Positions 25,937 through 34,164 of a stretch of DNA of 45,417 nt are shown here, piece by piece (the stretch's first letter is position 1; each line of letters starts with the position of its first letter). Source of the stretch: Gammaproteobacteria bacterium UBA5078 (lineage in GTDB: Bacteria > Pseudomonadota > Gammaproteobacteria > Pseudomonadales > Pseudohongiellaceae). The position numbers were made by a program, and so were the translations under genes. The DNA is taken from the NCBI GenBank assembly GCA_002416505.1, contig DIAM01000017.1, positions 98,050 through 143,466 of the forward strand, in the 5' to 3' direction. A model generated the notes under the pieces. The model did no database searches. It saw nothing but the letters and a program-made list of their open reading frames with translations, and was not told the origin of the DNA.

Positions 25937-27682
25937 ATGAATTCGACTCTTCTGCCATTTCCTCTGAACGTCTATGGGCTCACTCTAGAATTGGAGTTTG
26001 GCGAGGCAAAGCACCTGCATTTCGGGGTCTATGGCGAGTCGAGCACAGTGCAAATCCCCTATCCCGAGGCGCAGGCTCATGCGCAGGAAACGTTACAGAC
26101 CCTGCTGCCGCCCACTCCGGCGCGTATTTTGGAGTACGGCTTCGGCAGTGGCGGCCTCGCCGCCGAGCTGGCCGCCAGTGCTTACGAGGTCACCGCCCTG
26201 TCGCCCCTGATCGAAGAGCATCGCGCCGCGGTGGCAAGGGGCGGCGAAGGCGTCAACTTTCTGTATGGCGAGTTAGCGAATTTTCAGTCCGATGAGGTCT
26301 TCGATGTCCTACTGCTGCAACAGTCGGCACAGTATATCGACCCACTGCAATTGTTTGTCAGCGCCAATGCCTGTCTGAAGGAGGGCGGCCAGCTGCTCAT
26401 CGCGGACGAATTTTTGCTCGACGACAGTTCGCGCAAGCCACAGCCGCGGCCGTTACTGGCCAATTTCCTACGTTTCGCACAGCGCTGTGGCTTTAGTGCC
26501 GAGCGTCAGCGCGATCTGGGCCGTCAGGTGGCACCCGGTCTGGTGGAGTTCGCGCGGCTACTGGGCAAGCACGCCGCGACGCTGAGCGAGCGACTCGAAA
26601 TCGATGTCGCTCGCCTAGGCCAATTACGCATCCAGCTCGAGGAGATGGCCTCGCAGTATCGGCATGCGCTGTTGGGCTACACACTACTCGATCTGCGCAG
26701 AGGGCCGCGCTTCGTGCAACAGGCTGAATTTGGCAGTATCGATAGCTTTTCCTTAGGGGAGGTCAAACCCCTCTTCGAGAGCAGCTTCGAGTCGAGTTTC
26801 GATGAGTCTGTGTGGACTTGGAAGTACGCTGCGGGGCGTGGCCGCGCGGTGTGCGCGAGGCAAGACGGCGAGTTGGTGGCCCACTACGGCGGCGCGCCGC
26901 GAGACATCCTCTATTTCGCCGAGCCCTGCAAGGCCATTCAGATCTGCGATGTCATGGTGTTGCCGGAGTACCGAAGCTTCGTGAGCCGCGACACGCTCTT
27001 TTTCAAAACCGCCGCCACGTTTCTAGAACAGCAGGTAGGCAACTGTGCCGAACACTTACTGGGTTTTGGTTTCCCGAATCAGCGGGTGCTGCGCATGGCG
27101 AGGCGCCTTGGGCTCTATGATATTACCGATAGCTTCATCGAGATTCACTACCCGCAGGAGGTGAAGGGGGCGCACAGCGACTATGAAATAGTGCCATTCG
27201 ATCTTCTGGCGCAGGCTGCCCCAGCCACGGTAGATGGGCTCTGGGAGCAGATGCGCGCGGGCCTGCGAGAGCATATCGTCGGAGTGCGGGATTGGGTCTA
27301 TTGGCATTATCGTTACTGCACACATCCGGCGTGGGAGCGCGGCGATTACGAGTGTGTGGCCCTGCGCGGCAAGGTGGAAGGGCAGGTCAAGGCCTTGTTC
27401 CTTGTGAAGCATCAGGACGAGGGACGACTCTTGATGGACATCGTGGGTGCCGTGGAGCAGTTTCCGGCCTATGTCGAGGCGCTTCGTGATGCCTTGGCCG
27501 CCGACAATATTGCGTTGCGGTGCCGAACGACGCGAGCGCAGGCTCCTAAATTGAACCTGCACGATGCGCATTGGCAAGAGCTAGAAATTGAAATACCTTG
27601 TAATATCTGGACGCGAGGCCCTAGCGCCGAGCGATTGCAAGGAGCGTGGTGGTTAACTGCGGGGGATATGGATTTTCTCTGA
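25937..27682 (+). CDS. Methyltransferase-GNAT fusion protein
   Basis: About 581 residues from ATG 25937 (a TTG at 25847 is in frame but adds nothing with domain character). The N-terminal half is a class I SAM-dependent methyltransferase: motif I ILEYGFGSGG (about 64-73), then a motif IV/VI region with VLLLQQSAQYIDPL and EGGQLLIADEF. After a helical linker comes a GNAT-like acetyltransferase region (about 290-400, with VARQ, VMVLPEYRSF and FGFPNQRVLRMARRLGLYD). The last 130 residues have no clear family. Fusion of the two enzymes suggests modification of a single substrate, perhaps a natural product or lipid. The acyl-CoA ligase 55 bp downstream is in the same direction. Function otherwise unknown. 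Confidence 0.75.
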   Translation: MNSTLLPFPLNVYGLTLELEFGEAKHLHFGVYGESSTVQIPYPEAQAHAQETLQTLLPPTPARILEYGFGSGGLAAELAASAYEVTALSPLIEEHRAAVARGGEGVNFLYGELANFQSDEVFDVLLLQQSAQYIDPLQLFVSANACLKEGGQLLIADEFLLDDSSRKPQPRPLLANFLRFAQRCGFSAERQRDLGRQVAPGLVEFARLLGKHAATLSERLEIDVARLGQLRIQLEEMASQYRHALLGYTLLDLRRGPRFVQQAEFGSIDSFSLGEVKPLFESSFESSFDESVWTWKYAAGRGRAVCARQDGELVAHYGGAPRDILYFAEPCKAIQICDVMVLPEYRSFVSRDTLFFKTAATFLEQQVGNCAEHLLGFGFPNQRVLRMARRLGLYDITDSFIEIHYPQEVKGAHSDYEIVPFDLLAQAAPATVDGLWEQMRAGLREHIVGVRDWVYWHYRYCTHPAWERGDYECVALRGKVEGQVKALFLVKHQDEGRLLMDIVGAVEQFPAYVEALRDALAADNIALRCRTTRAQAPKLNLHDAHWQELEIEIPCNIWTRGPSAERLQGAWWLTAGDMDFL

Positions 27683-27737
27683 GAGACGGGCCGTGTAAGG
27701 GACGCACTGGCTCACAATAATAATAAGAGACTCAGTC

Positions 27738-29372
27738 ATGCAAGAGCGTAATATCTATGAGATCGGGCTGGATAAGAATGCAGCCAACTATGCACCGCTT
27801 ACGCCCATTAATTTCCTCGAGCGCGCTGCGACGGTGTACCCGGATCGCCTAGCCCTAATTCATGGCGAACGGCGTTATACTTGGAGGCAGACGCAACAGC
27901 GCAGTCGCTTGCTTGCCGCAGCACTGCGCAGGCATGGGGTTGGGCGTGGCCATACAGTCTCCGTAATGGGGGCTAATACCCCCGAATTATTTGAGGCCCA
28001 TTTCGGCGTCCCGATGACTGGCGCCGTACTCAATGCCTTGAACATACGCCTCGATGCGAAAGCGATCGCCTTTATCCTCGCGCACGCCGAGACACGGGTG
28101 CTCATAACCGACACGGAATTCAGTGCGACCATCGCCGCGGCGCTCGAATTATTGCCAAACAAGCCTCTAGTTATCGATATCGACGACCCCGTTTATGATG
28201 GCGGTGTCTGTCTAGGTGATATGGACTATGAGCAGTTTCTGCGCAGCGCGGCACAGGACGCGGTAGACGTGGATGTGAGCGATGAGTGGCAGGGCATCGC
28301 CCTGAACTATACCTCTGGCACTACTGGCGATCCCAAAGGAGTGGTCTACCACCATCGCGGCGCTTATCTCAACGCAGTCTCCAATGCGCTGTGTTGGAAT
28401 CTGCCCGCCCATCCAATCTATCTGTGGACCCTGCCGATGTTTCACTGCAACGGCTGGTGTTTTCCATGGACCCTGGCCGCGGTAGCGGGCACCAGTATCT
28501 GCCTGCGACAAGTGCGCGATGCCGCGATATTCGACGCGATTCGACTACATCGCGTGACTCATTTCTGTGGTGCGCCAGTAGTGCTCAACCTACTCGCCAA
28601 CGCCGATCCACTGCTGCGCGAGGGGATAGCCCACGAGGTGCAGGCGATGACGGCTGGTGCGGCGCCCCCGGCGGCAGTTATTGCCGCCATGGAGCGCATG
28701 AATTTCCATGTCACACATGTGTATGGACTCACCGAGACCTACGGGCCGAGCGTTGTGTGTGCAGCACAGACGCAGTGGGAGGCGCTGCCAGAACAGCAGC
28801 GGGCAGAGTTGACTGCACGGCAAGGGGTCAGGGCCCCCATGTTGGAAGAATTGATGGTTGCGGACCCGGAGACGATGGTGCCTGTGCCTCGAGACGGTAA
28901 GACCATTGGCGAGGTGTTCATGCGCGGCAATCTGGTCATGAAGGGCTATCTCAAGAATCCGAAAACCACGCAGGCCGCCTTTGCGGGCGGATGGTTTCAC
29001 TCTGGGGACCTTGCCGTTTGGCACGAGGATGCCTACATCGAGATCAAAGATCGCTCTAAGGACATCATTATCTCGGGTGGGGAGAACATCTCCTCCATCG
29101 AGATCGAATCGGTTCTGTTTCAACACCCGCTTATCTTGGAGGCTGCAGTGGTTGCCTGTCCTGATGAGAAATGGGGAGAGGTGCCATGTGCCTTCGTTAG
29201 CCTAAAGCAGGGTGCTGTGCTTAGTCGTGACGACGTGCTCGATTATTGCCGTGCGGAATTGGCCGGCTTCAAGATTCCTAAGAAGGTGGTGTTCGGCCCC
29301 ATAGATAAGACCTCGACGGGCAAGGTGCAAAAATACCTACTGCGCGAGCGTGCGATGGCAAGCAACAACTGA
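27738..29372 (+). CDS. AMP-binding acyl-CoA synthetase
   Basis: A 544-residue ANL-superfamily ligase. The P-loop TSGTTGDPKG is at 192-201, HVYGLTETYG follows, then WFHSGDLAVWHEDAYIEIKDRSKDIIISGGENIS, and a C-terminal lysine in STGKVQKYLLRE. It adenylates a carboxylic acid and forms its CoA thioester. The LWTLPMFHCNGWCFPW signature is typical of medium-chain and methylmercaptopropionate-type CoA ligases (DmdB-like), so those substrates are plausible. The 5' leader holds TCACAATAATAATAA (27712-27726), found again before the dehydrogenase gene at 44473. Likely in an operon with the fusion enzyme upstream. Confidence 0.93.
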   Translation: MQERNIYEIGLDKNAANYAPLTPINFLERAATVYPDRLALIHGERRYTWRQTQQRSRLLAAALRRHGVGRGHTVSVMGANTPELFEAHFGVPMTGAVLNALNIRLDAKAIAFILAHAETRVLITDTEFSATIAAALELLPNKPLVIDIDDPVYDGGVCLGDMDYEQFLRSAAQDAVDVDVSDEWQGIALNYTSGTTGDPKGVVYHHRGAYLNAVSNALCWNLPAHPIYLWTLPMFHCNGWCFPWTLAAVAGTSICLRQVRDAAIFDAIRLHRVTHFCGAPVVLNLLANADPLLREGIAHEVQAMTAGAAPPAAVIAAMERMNFHVTHVYGLTETYGPSVVCAAQTQWEALPEQQRAELTARQGVRAPMLEELMVADPETMVPVPRDGKTIGEVFMRGNLVMKGYLKNPKTTQAAFAGGWFHSGDLAVWHEDAYIEIKDRSKDIIISGGENISSIEIESVLFQHPLILEAAVVACPDEKWGEVPCAFVSLKQGAVLSRDDVLDYCRAELAGFKIPKKVVFGPIDKTSTGKVQKYLLRERAMASNN

Positions 29373-29400
29373 GCTGCAGTGCCAGCGCGACCCTTAGTGT

Positions 29401-31437
29401 TTAGAATTGTGCCCGGAGCGTGAGCCGGGCGCTGCGTGGCTCTGCCGGGTGGAAGTGCACATCGTCCTCCGGGCTAGTTTCCGTCGCGAGTTGGGACGCG
29501 TAGAAGTAGGTAATGTCGTTATCCTTATTGTCGAGCAGATTCATCACCTCTATGCCCAGAGACCAATTCGGATTGAATTGGTATAGGACTTGAGCGTTGA
29601 GTAACAGAGTCGCATCCGAGCGCACCGACCCATCTTCGAGCAAGGGTGCATCGCCCAGGTAGCGAATACGCAGTCCACCACTCATCTTATGCAGGTCGTT
29701 AACGATAATGCCTAGCGATGCGGTTCTGTCCACCGCATTGGGGATTCGATTGTCGCGACCAACATCTAAAAGTCTAGCCTTGGTGAAGGTGAGGTCGGCA
29801 TCGATTAACAACCAGGGCTTGGGCGCATAGAGTGCCCCGATCTCTATACCGCGACGCTTACTCTCGCCTAGAGCCTCGGTCGCACCGGCATCTCCCACAT
29901 AGATTAATTCGGAGTCCAATTTCATCGCGAACAGCGAGAGCGCAAGTTGCGTATTGGCGATCGCCACAGTGCGCATGCCAAGCTCCACGCTGCGTGCCTT
30001 CGCCAGTGGGTCAACGGAGTCTGCTGCTGCGCCACTGACAGGGTCTACAGTGATAGTTGTGCCGCGGGCATCATTGCTATGAAAGCCTTGACCCGCGCTG
30101 AGAAAGACTTCGGTTTTATCACTCTGGGCGTAGATCAGGCTAAATTTAGGGCTCAGTAAATTGTCACTACCATCGCCCGAGTTAGCCGCTAAATCGGCAT
30201 CGACATCGAAAGAAAAGTGATCCGCTCTCAGTCCACCAACTGCACGTAAACGCTGATTGATGGCGATATCCATAGAGGCGTAGGCGCTGCTTAAGGATTG
30301 CTTCACATCGTCTTCTCGAGTGCTGGCGAAGCGACTGCGGCGCTCGGTTCTATAGAGCCCGAGGTCGATATCGTCGCTCCTATTCTGCACGCCAACGGTA
30401 AAGCGGGCATCTCGTTTTCCCAGAGTCAGGCGCCGTGCGTATGAAGCATCGAATCCATAGACTCGGCGTCGCTCGGCCTGTTCGAACTGATCACCCCGGA
30501 CGGGATCCTCAAGGAAATAGGTGAAGTTGGAGAATAGGTTTAAGCCGTAGTCGATGCCATAGGCATTGAGCGTAATCGCGACATCATCACTAAGGCTTTG
30601 CCATTGTCCTGCCAAGCTATGCCGATGCGTGTCCCCGCCATCGCTCGTGTCGATGGTACCGAAACGGTTTAAGTTGCCACCGCGTAGCGCTCGCTCGGGG
30701 ATTTGGTCTGTGGCATTCCAGGCGTTGTCATAGCCAGAGGCGCTGACACTCCAGTGACCCGTGCCGGTGTCTCGATGGTATCTGAGCAGCGCATTGATCT
30801 TGTCGAGCTCCTGATCGAGTTGCCACGGGCCAGAATACTGAGTTGCCGCACCGGCCATCGTCAATTTTCCGCTGCCAATTTCTAGAGTATTGCCTGCGAA
30901 AGCGCGACGATAATCGTCCTGGCCAGCCGTTAGCGTTAGGCGGCCCTGCTCCAAGGCATCGACATAGACGAATTCGGAGGAGGCGGCCGTTCCGAAGTCT
31001 CCAATTTCTGCATAATAGGGGCCCTTACGATACTCCATATGATCGACCAGTTCGGGGATCAAGAAGTTGAGGTCGGCATAGCCTTGGCCATGGGCGTGAG
31101 AGGGCATGTTGACCGGTAGACCGTCGACCTTGATTGCCAGATCTGTGCCATGGTCGAGATTGAATCCACGCAGGAAGTATTGATTACCTTTGCCTTCCCC
31201 GCTGTGTTGGGTGGCAATGAGCCCAGGCACAAACTCGAGCAACTCGGCAGGGCGAGATAAGGGGCGAAGCGCGAGTTGGCTGCCATAGATATAGCCCTGC
31301 GTTGCTGTTAAGGGGTCACCTACTAACACATTGCCGGAGCCGAAAACGGTGATCTCTTCGATGCTATTGCCACTGATGCCTGAGGCCTGAATCGAACTAC
31401 ACAGTGCGGCGCTAATCGCGATTGCTAAAACTCTCAT
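29401..31437 (-). CDS. TonB-dependent outer-membrane receptor
   Basis: About 678 residues from ATG 31437, which has an SD-like AGAAG and gives a signal peptide (MRVLAIAISAALCSSIQASG); the upstream in-frame ATG at 31494 has no SD. A TonB-box-like EEITVFG follows. The plug domain includes FVPGLIATQHSGEGKGNQYFLRGFNLDHG and DGLPVNMPSHAHGQGY, and the C-terminal barrel ends in a terminal Phe (TLRAQF). It would import a siderophore, vitamin or metal complex with energy from TonB-ExbBD; the ligand is not evident. It is divergent from the blaI-like gene across a region with a perfect inverted repeat, which suggests control by that repressor. Confidence 0.93.
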   Translation of the reverse strand: MRVLAIAISAALCSSIQASGISGNSIEEITVFGSGNVLVGDPLTATQGYIYGSQLALRPLSRPAELLEFVPGLIATQHSGEGKGNQYFLRGFNLDHGTDLAIKVDGLPVNMPSHAHGQGYADLNFLIPELVDHMEYRKGPYYAEIGDFGTAASSEFVYVDALEQGRLTLTAGQDDYRRAFAGNTLEIGSGKLTMAGAATQYSGPWQLDQELDKINALLRYHRDTGTGHWSVSASGYDNAWNATDQIPERALRGGNLNRFGTIDTSDGGDTHRHSLAGQWQSLSDDVAITLNAYGIDYGLNLFSNFTYFLEDPVRGDQFEQAERRRVYGFDASYARRLTLGKRDARFTVGVQNRSDDIDLGLYRTERRSRFASTREDDVKQSLSSAYASMDIAINQRLRAVGGLRADHFSFDVDADLAANSGDGSDNLLSPKFSLIYAQSDKTEVFLSAGQGFHSNDARGTTITVDPVSGAAADSVDPLAKARSVELGMRTVAIANTQLALSLFAMKLDSELIYVGDAGATEALGESKRRGIEIGALYAPKPWLLIDADLTFTKARLLDVGRDNRIPNAVDRTASLGIIVNDLHKMSGGLRIRYLGDAPLLEDGSVRSDATLLLNAQVLYQFNPNWSLGIEVMNLLDNKDNDITYFYASQLATETSPEDDVHFHPAEPRSARLTLRAQF

Positions 31438-31585
31438 ATCTTCTGCCCTTTGCTTGTAGAGTGTTGTTCTTGTGGTATCTTGGTAGGCATTCATCGCGAT
31501 TGCGCAGTGCCTATGTGCGAATCGGGGCTGAGTCTAGATTAGGGACGGATGGTGCAGAAGGAATTCGCTATCGAAACCCTCTGCT

Positions 31586-31605
31586 TATCAATTAACATAT
31601 TGATA
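31586..31605. promoter_or_regulatory. Perfect inverted repeat in divergent promoter region
   Basis: TATCAAT-TAACAT-ATTGATA, seven-base arms with a six-base spacer, in an AT-rich island between the TonB receptor start and the blaI-like start. It sits about 58 bp before the blaI start and overlaps plausible promoter elements. It is a candidate operator for the BlaI-like repressor, although it lacks the TACA/TGTA words of the staphylococcal operator. Confidence 0.5.
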
Positions 31606-31662
31606 TTAATAGAGATAAAAAAGGATTAAAAAGCCGCTTCTCGGTCGGTTTTTGGCAGCAAC

Positions 31663-32085
31663 ATGACTAAACGACGCTCCTCATCCAATGTGCTTCCGAA
31701 CACGCTTGGCGAACTCGAACTTGGGGTAATGGAAGCCCTTTGGGATGCACCACATCTAGATGCAAAAGCGATCTGCGATGTCATGCCCCAATTTCGCAAA
31801 CCCAATCTGAGCACCATGCAGTCGACGCTCGAGCGACTGTATCGCAAGGGCATGGTCGATCGTGAGAAACGCGGACACGCATATCATTATTTCGCGTGTG
31901 TATCGCGTGCGAATTTATTGGCCCGCATGATGGGCGAGGTGATTCATTTATTACACGATGGTCGCCTAGAAACCATCCTCAGCAGTTTCGTCAATGTGGC
32001 AGCGGACATCGATCAGGCGTCCCTAGCAGAGTTGGAAGCATTGATCGCGATGAAGAAGCAAGAATTGGAGGGCAGAGATGATTAA
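31663..32085 (+). CDS. BlaI/MecI/CopY-family transcriptional repressor
   Basis: A 140-residue protein with the winged-helix part of the family (LGELELGVMEALWD, then NLSTMQSTLERLYRKGMVDREKRGHAYHYF), including the recognition helix and wing, and a C-terminal dimerisation part. BlaI-type proteins repress target genes and are cleaved through the partner M56 membrane protease when a signal is sensed. That partner starts inside the last codons of this gene (8-bp overlap), so the pair is clearly an operon. The weak SD suggests low expression. It could control the divergent TonB receptor. Confidence 0.9.
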   Translation: MTKRRSSSNVLPNTLGELELGVMEALWDAPHLDAKAICDVMPQFRKPNLSTMQSTLERLYRKGMVDREKRGHAYHYFACVSRANLLARMMGEVIHLLHDGRLETILSSFVNVAADIDQASLAELEALIAMKKQELEGRDD

Positions 32086-33046
32086 TACACTAGGCTCCTT
32101 CTCGGCCATTGTTATTGTTCTATGGTTGTTGTTGAGCGTTCTGTTCGCCATACTCTATCCATTGATAAAAGGTTTTCTCTTTGCCCTACACCCTCGCTTC
32201 GGGAGTGCGCTGCTGCTAGCCTATTGGATGGGGCCTTTCATCCTCAGCGTGCTCAGCACTAGCTTTCTGTTTGTGCCGGAACTCGAACGAGTGCTAGTCG
32301 ATGCACACTGTCATGAGGCATGCGCGAATCATGTGCCGCTCATCGACTCCGTCGGCCTTGCCTCCTTTGGCCTCGCGGTGGGAGGGCTGGTGTTACTTTT
32401 TCTTGCTGTGCGCTGCGTGCAAACGCTGCTGCAGTCGCGTCAGCTCAAAACGCAGTTCCGTGCCTTCGCTCGCCATTGTGGCGCGTATCACTTGCTCGCC
32501 GCCCCGACTCCTCTCGTGTTTACTCTGGGTTGGTGGCGGCCCAAGATTTACCTTAGTGAGGGTTTATCCGCTGCGTGTAGCGATGAAGACTTATCGATTA
32601 TTCTTCTGCATGAGCAGGCGCATCAAGAACGCCGTGACAACCTACGTCTACTTTTGGCCCGTTTGAGCAGTGCGATTCTCAGCAATTCCCTCGCGAAGCA
32701 CATTATGTCCGATTTACAATTGTTGACAGAGCAGGCTTGCGATTTTCGAGCGGCAGAGCGCTTCGGCCATGTCGCCGTTGCGCAGACACTACTGAAGGTG
32801 AAGCGTTTGATGAGCCTACCCAGTGCAACCTCGGTCGAGGTGTGCACCGCGTTTGCGGAGCGCGATGTTGAGATGCGCATCAAGGCGTTGCTTAAAGCGC
32901 AGTGCCGGGTTGCGTTGCGCCCCTGGCAGGTGGCAGCACTGGCCAGCGCCATGTTGATGTCACTGACCCTGCTGATCAGCCCACTGCACCATGGTTCGGA
33001 GTGGGTTATCACTCTGCTCTCTAGCGACAATGTTCATATCCACTGA
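32078..33046 (+). CDS. M56 (BlaR1-like) membrane metallopeptidase
   Basis: A 322-residue membrane protease. Helices lie at about residues 8-35, 42-65, 95-120 and 280-300. The zinc motif HEQAH is complete (His178, Glu179, His182) and the family EQACD third-ligand site is at Glu218. The C-terminal part ends shortly after the last helix, with no penicillin-binding sensor domain, unlike BlaR1 and MecR1. It probably senses another envelope signal and releases the BlaI-like repressor encoded just upstream. Confidence 0.9.
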   Translation: MINTLGSFSAIVIVLWLLLSVLFAILYPLIKGFLFALHPRFGSALLLAYWMGPFILSVLSTSFLFVPELERVLVDAHCHEACANHVPLIDSVGLASFGLAVGGLVLLFLAVRCVQTLLQSRQLKTQFRAFARHCGAYHLLAAPTPLVFTLGWWRPKIYLSEGLSAACSDEDLSIILLHEQAHQERRDNLRLLLARLSSAILSNSLAKHIMSDLQLLTEQACDFRAAERFGHVAVAQTLLKVKRLMSLPSATSVEVCTAFAERDVEMRIKALLKAQCRVALRPWQVAALASAMLMSLTLLISPLHHGSEWVITLLSSDNVHIH

Positions 33047-33123
33047 TGGAACATTCGTCATTAGTCCGACTCTAAGAATCAAGAAATATGCTTATCTATA
33101 AGTCAGCTGTACGCAGGAGCAAC

Positions 33124-34152
33124 ATGCTAGAGAACAGTCACAAAACAACTCGAATGTCAGCGCCCACGCAAGTCGTGAGTTCCCTGCTATGGACATTAGC
33201 GGTTTTGGCCAGCCCCGCCGCGCTGGGACAAGATGCCGATACGAACGGCTCCCGTTTACGCCTTCCCGATTTGCCCACGATGCAAAGTATTACCGATACG
33301 ACCGCGTGGAGTTGGCTAGAAACCAAGCGCGATAATATGTCGAGGAACGTTTCCGGCGTCGGACGTTACCTGGATGATTGGCTCGCTGGAGACGGGGTAG
33401 GGGAGCACAGCAATCAGAGCTATCTGCGCGTTAAACTCAATCAACAGCTTAGTGAGACCGGGGCCTACTATTCCAATGTGCGCATTAGTGGTCGGGTGGA
33501 CTTGCCACGCGCCACAGAGCGTTGGAAGCTGATTTTCGAGTCCGAACAGTCCGAACAAAACTCTATTCAGAATCAACGCTTGAGCAATATTCGCCCCTCT
33601 GAGTTTTCGGGTGGCTTCAGTTACGAGCTGCCCGAGCGCGATGACGGCTTCCGATTTACTCACGATGTCGGGGTAAAGGGGCGTATCCCTCTTGATCCTT
33701 TCTACCGCTTCAAGACGCGTTACGGCCAAGACATCAGCGAGAAGTGGGGACTAGGCGTCGATCATAAAATCTGGTACTACCACACCGAAGGCTGGGGACA
33801 GGACGCACGTTTATTTTTCACCCGCAGTATTGCCGATGATACCTTCCTGCGCTTTGATACCGAGGTAAATTTCCGCGATCGCTATAATGCATTCGAATAT
33901 GCTCAAACAGTGGCATTGCACAGGACGCTAGGTGAACGCGAGACACTAACTTATGAGGCGGGGGTTATCGGTACCAGTCAGCCGTCTAATCAAATAGAAA
34001 GCTATTACGCGCAGAGCGTCTACCGCAAAGCGATCCACGAGGATTGGCTGGTGATGGAGTTGGTGCCGCAACTGGTCATGGAGCGCGACAACGATTGGAA
34101 TCCAGATCCTCGTGTGCAATTTAACTTAGAAGTATATTTCTTCGACTTCTAG
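33124..34152 (+). CDS. Outer-membrane beta-barrel-like protein, unknown function
   Basis: About 342 residues from ATG 33124, chosen for the AGGAG four bases before it; the ATG at 33088 has none. A signal peptide ends near ALGQ. The mature part alternates polar and aromatic residues in short strands (YLRVKLNQQLSETGAYYSNVR, FRFTHDVGVKGRIP, LFFTRSIADDTFLRFDTEV) and ends in Phe (VYFFDF), the usual barrel-assembly signal. I do not recognise the family. It follows the M56 gene by 77 bp in the same direction, so it may be part of the same regulated response. Confidence 0.7.
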   Translation: MLENSHKTTRMSAPTQVVSSLLWTLAVLASPAALGQDADTNGSRLRLPDLPTMQSITDTTAWSWLETKRDNMSRNVSGVGRYLDDWLAGDGVGEHSNQSYLRVKLNQQLSETGAYYSNVRISGRVDLPRATERWKLIFESEQSEQNSIQNQRLSNIRPSEFSGGFSYELPERDDGFRFTHDVGVKGRIPLDPFYRFKTRYGQDISEKWGLGVDHKIWYYHTEGWGQDARLFFTRSIADDTFLRFDTEVNFRDRYNAFEYAQTVALHRTLGERETLTYEAGVIGTSQPSNQIESYYAQSVYRKAIHEDWLVMELVPQLVMERDNDWNPDPRVQFNLEVYFFDF

Positions 34153-34164
34153 GGGCGGCGTCAC

